In this document: positions 42,456-43,955 of the stretch, in pieces
Numbering within the stretch: position 1 is the stretch's first letter
Layout of the letters: each line of letters begins with the position of its first letter
From: HGM04593 sp045654885
GTDB taxonomy: Bacteria; Bacteroidota; Bacteroidia; Bacteroidales; Bacteroidaceae
Assembly: GCA_045654885.1 (NCBI GenBank)
Contig: JAZOOF010000060.1
Span: 1-43,955 of the forward strand
Direction of reading: 5' to 3'
Length of the DNA stretch: 43,955 bases
The notes under the pieces: model-generated
What the model was told of the DNA's origin: nothing
Database searches by the model: none
What the model saw: the letters and a program-made list of their open reading frames with translations, nothing else
Translations under genes and position numbers: made by a program

Positions 42456-43217
42456 ATGTTTTTCGATTTTAGCATAAAGGATGTTATAGATATTCTGCTT
42501 TTTGCGCTTCTGCTGTACTACCTGTACAGGCTTATGAAGGATTCGGGCTCGCTGAATATCTTTGTGGGAATAATGATGTTCCTTTTTGTATGGGTTCTCG
42601 TTTCAAAAATTCTGGGAATGCGCCTGCTTGGCTCGGTGTTCGACCAGATGATGAATGTGGGAACGATTGCGCTGGTGGTGATATTCCACGAGGAGATAAG
42701 GAACTTCTTCAAGAGTCTTGGCTCGCGCCGCTATTTCAAGTACCTGTCTACACTGTTCACCCGCAAGGGCGAGGACGACAATGCCGAGGCGGTGATGCCT
42801 GTGGTTATGGCATGTATAAGCATGGCGCAACAGAAGGTGGGAGCGCTGATTGTCATTGAACAAAAGGTGGCGCTCGACGATGTCATCAAGACCGGCGAAC
42901 CCATAAACTCCGATATCAGCCAGCGTTTGATAGAGGCCATATTCTTCAAGAATGCCCCGTTGCACGACGGTGCCATGGTGATACGCGGCGGACGCATTGT
43001 GGCTGCACAGTGTATTCTGCCGGTATCGCATGACCTTAATATACCGCGCAAGCTCGGTCTGCGCCATCGCTCGGCAATGGGTGTCTCCGAGGTGTCCGAT
43101 GCTATTGCAATCATTGTCTCCGAGGAAACCGGTGCCATATCCGTTGCGCAGAACGGTAAGTTCTCGTTGAATCTCGATGCCCACAAACTTGAGCAACTGC
43201 TCTCGGCAAAGAAGTGA
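42456..43217 (+). CDS. cdaA: Diadenylate cyclase CdaA
   Basis: A 253-residue membrane-anchored enzyme that makes cyclic di-AMP from two ATP. Three N-terminal helices (about 10-80) precede the DAC domain, whose active-site motifs are intact: D171-G-A in LHDGAMVIRGG and R203-H-R in GLRHRSAMG. In Firmicutes and Bacteroidetes c-di-AMP controls potassium balance and wall homeostasis. No CdaR-like regulator is adjacent; the gene follows folP and ends at a terminator. Confidence 0.96.
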   Translation: MFFDFSIKDVIDILLFALLLYYLYRLMKDSGSLNIFVGIMMFLFVWVLVSKILGMRLLGSVFDQMMNVGTIALVVIFHEEIRNFFKSLGSRRYFKYLSTLFTRKGEDDNAEAVMPVVMACISMAQQKVGALIVIEQKVALDDVIKTGEPINSDISQRLIEAIFFKNAPLHDGAMVIRGGRIVAAQCILPVSHDLNIPRKLGLRHRSAMGVSEVSDAIAIIVSEETGAISVAQNGKFSLNLDAHKLEQLLSAKK

Positions 43218-43237
43218 ATATGTAAAATGAATGATAT

Positions 43238-43270
43238 GAAGCGGACTTTTTTATAAGCAAGTCCGCTTTT
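43238..43270 (+). terminator. Terminator of folP-cdaA
   Basis: Ten-base-pair stem AAGCGGACTT/AAGTCCGCTT with a 10-base loop and a T5 tail, 20 bases past the cdaA stop. Confidence 0.87.
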
Positions 43271-43380
43271 TCTGTAAAAAAAAACTGTGTCCGGCGAGGC
43301 TGCTTGCGGCGATATTTCCCCGCTTGTAAAATACAGCGCGATTTTTGTCTGTTTAATGTGGAAAAAAGTCATTTCTTTAA

Positions 43381-43399
43381 AGCGCTAATAATCAGCGCT
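43381..43399. promoter_or_regulatory. Paired AGCGCT palindromes upstream of the rRNA promoter
   Basis: AGCGCT occurs at 43381-43386 and 43394-43399, 13 bases apart, about 57 bases ahead of the -33 box. A-tracts lie between (43405-43446). Possible protein-binding or UP-like region; inference only. Confidence 0.3.
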
Positions 43400-43455
43400 A
43401 AGCAAAAAAGGTTTAAAAAAAGATGCATTTTTTTTGAAAAAAAAGATTGGATTTG

Positions 43456-43486
43456 TTTGCCAGTTCCGAAATTTGCCTTACCTTTG
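43456..43486 (+). promoter_or_regulatory. rRNA operon promoter
   Basis: TTTG (43456-43459), 19-base spacer, TACCTTTG (43479-43486): the best consensus promoter in the window, with an A/T-rich upstream tract as expected for rRNA promoters. Transcription would start near 43492. Confidence 0.88.
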
Positions 43487-43491
43487 CACTC

Positions 43492-43722
43492 GCTTTCGGG
43501 AAGCAACGCGGTTACCGCGGTGAGACACCGGCAAGCACGATAGATCCTTGACAACATTCCATTACAGACAAGCAGTACAACCTTGCTTAGTTTTTATTGA
43601 TTAGGCAAGAAGCGTAAGGAACGAAAAACGAACCGTCAATAATTTGAAAATATATTATTCCGGCCAGTACAAACAATTTAGACAAGTAGATATCTCTCAC
43701 GAGATATTCACAGATATAATTT
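43492..43722 (+). other. 16S rRNA leader
   Basis: About 230 bases of rRNA precursor. It contains a GCGGTTACCGC palindrome near 43508-43518, an antiterminator-like GATCCTTGACAACATT stretch (43541-43556), and a short stem (GATATCTC/GAGATATT, about 43689-43708) just ahead of the mature 5' end, probably part of the processing stem. No tRNA is present. Confidence 0.6.
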
Positions 43723-43955
43723 ACAACGAAGAGTTTGATCCTGGCTCAGGATGAACGCTAGCTACAGGCTTAACACATGCAAGTCGAGGGGTTTCGAAGA
43801 GCTTGCTCCGAGAAACGACCGGCGCACGGGTGAGTAACGCGTATCCAACCTGCCCTTCATATTGGGATAGCCTTCCGAAAGGGAGATTAATACCGAATAA
43901 CATGAGAAGATTGCATGAACCTCTCATGAAAGCTCCGGCGATGAAGGATGGGGAT
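43723..43955 (+). rRNA. rrs: 16S ribosomal RNA, 5' part
   Basis: The universal GAGTTTGATCCTGGCTCAG begins at 43731; by comparison with the E. coli 5' end the mature RNA starts near 43723. GATGAACGCTAGCTACAGGC and TTAACACATGCAAGTCGAGG are typical of Bacteroidales. The gene continues beyond the right edge. Confidence 0.98.

Overview
The window comes from a Bacteroidales chromosome (Bacteroidaceae/Prevotellaceae-like; I would not name a genus). The evidence is the opening of a 16S rRNA gene at the right edge with a Bacteroidetes-type start, promoters of the form TTTG-N19-21-TAnnTTTG ahead of many genes, and gene content typical of the order: DUF3078 protein, GH92, GH77 with starch-binding modules, PFOR, secreted M60-like peptidases and a folP-cdaA pair. 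Nearly all of the window is of intermediate GC. The exception is the first 940 bases, which are strikingly AT-rich and hold the 3' end of an unrecognised gene, probably the edge of an acquired island.

Layout. 1-940: partial AT-rich gene. 972-3950 (minus): HD-domain hydrolase, RNase Y, ZapA and a small coiled-coil protein, the last three probably one cell-division/RNA-decay operon. 4084-7409 (minus): uracil-DNA-glycosylase-like protein, a conserved protein of unknown function, and YidC. 7590-10933 (plus): DUF3078 outer-membrane protein and a CPA2 cation:proton antiporter. 11266-18660 (minus): secreted GH92 alpha-mannosidase, GadC-like amino-acid permease and pyruvate:ferredoxin oxidoreductase. 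18839-20566 (plus): secreted GHL10/DUF187 glycoside hydrolase. 20716-22739 (minus): translationally coupled cell-wall amidase and MCE/MlaD protein. 22959-26450 (plus): GH77 4-alpha-glucanotransferase and a small formate/nitrite-transporter-like protein. 27209-38974: a divergent set of very large secreted proteins, one multi-module binding protein (minus) facing two paralogous M60-like metallopeptidases (plus); this looks like a glycoprotein/mucin-processing locus. 39828-41463 (minus): a compact three-gene cassette of HPr-kinase-like ATPase, S24/S26 peptidase and PqqD-like protein, the component set of a RiPP-type maturation system with no recognised precursor. 41596-43217 (plus): folP and the diadenylate cyclase gene cdaA. 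43456-end: rRNA promoter, leader and the first 233 bases of 16S rRNA.

The other major feature is the intergenic DNA. Gaps around 11 kb, 25.7 kb, 26.5-27.2 kb, 31.3-31.5 kb, 35.5-36.1 kb and 39.0-39.8 kb are packed with dispersed, palindromic and tandem repeats of several families. They include three 139-bp tandem units, two 142-bp direct copies around an inverted one, and a roughly 498-bp non-coding element bounded by about 65-bp inverted repeats that has a close relative 28 kb away. No CRISPR array, tRNA gene, transposase or integrase was seen.

Several starts were moved inward from the longest open frame, because a consensus promoter, a terminator or a clean signal peptide shows that the longest frame cannot be the translated one (yidC, amidase, GH77, UDG-like, PqqD-like, folP, the 27-31 kb secreted protein).
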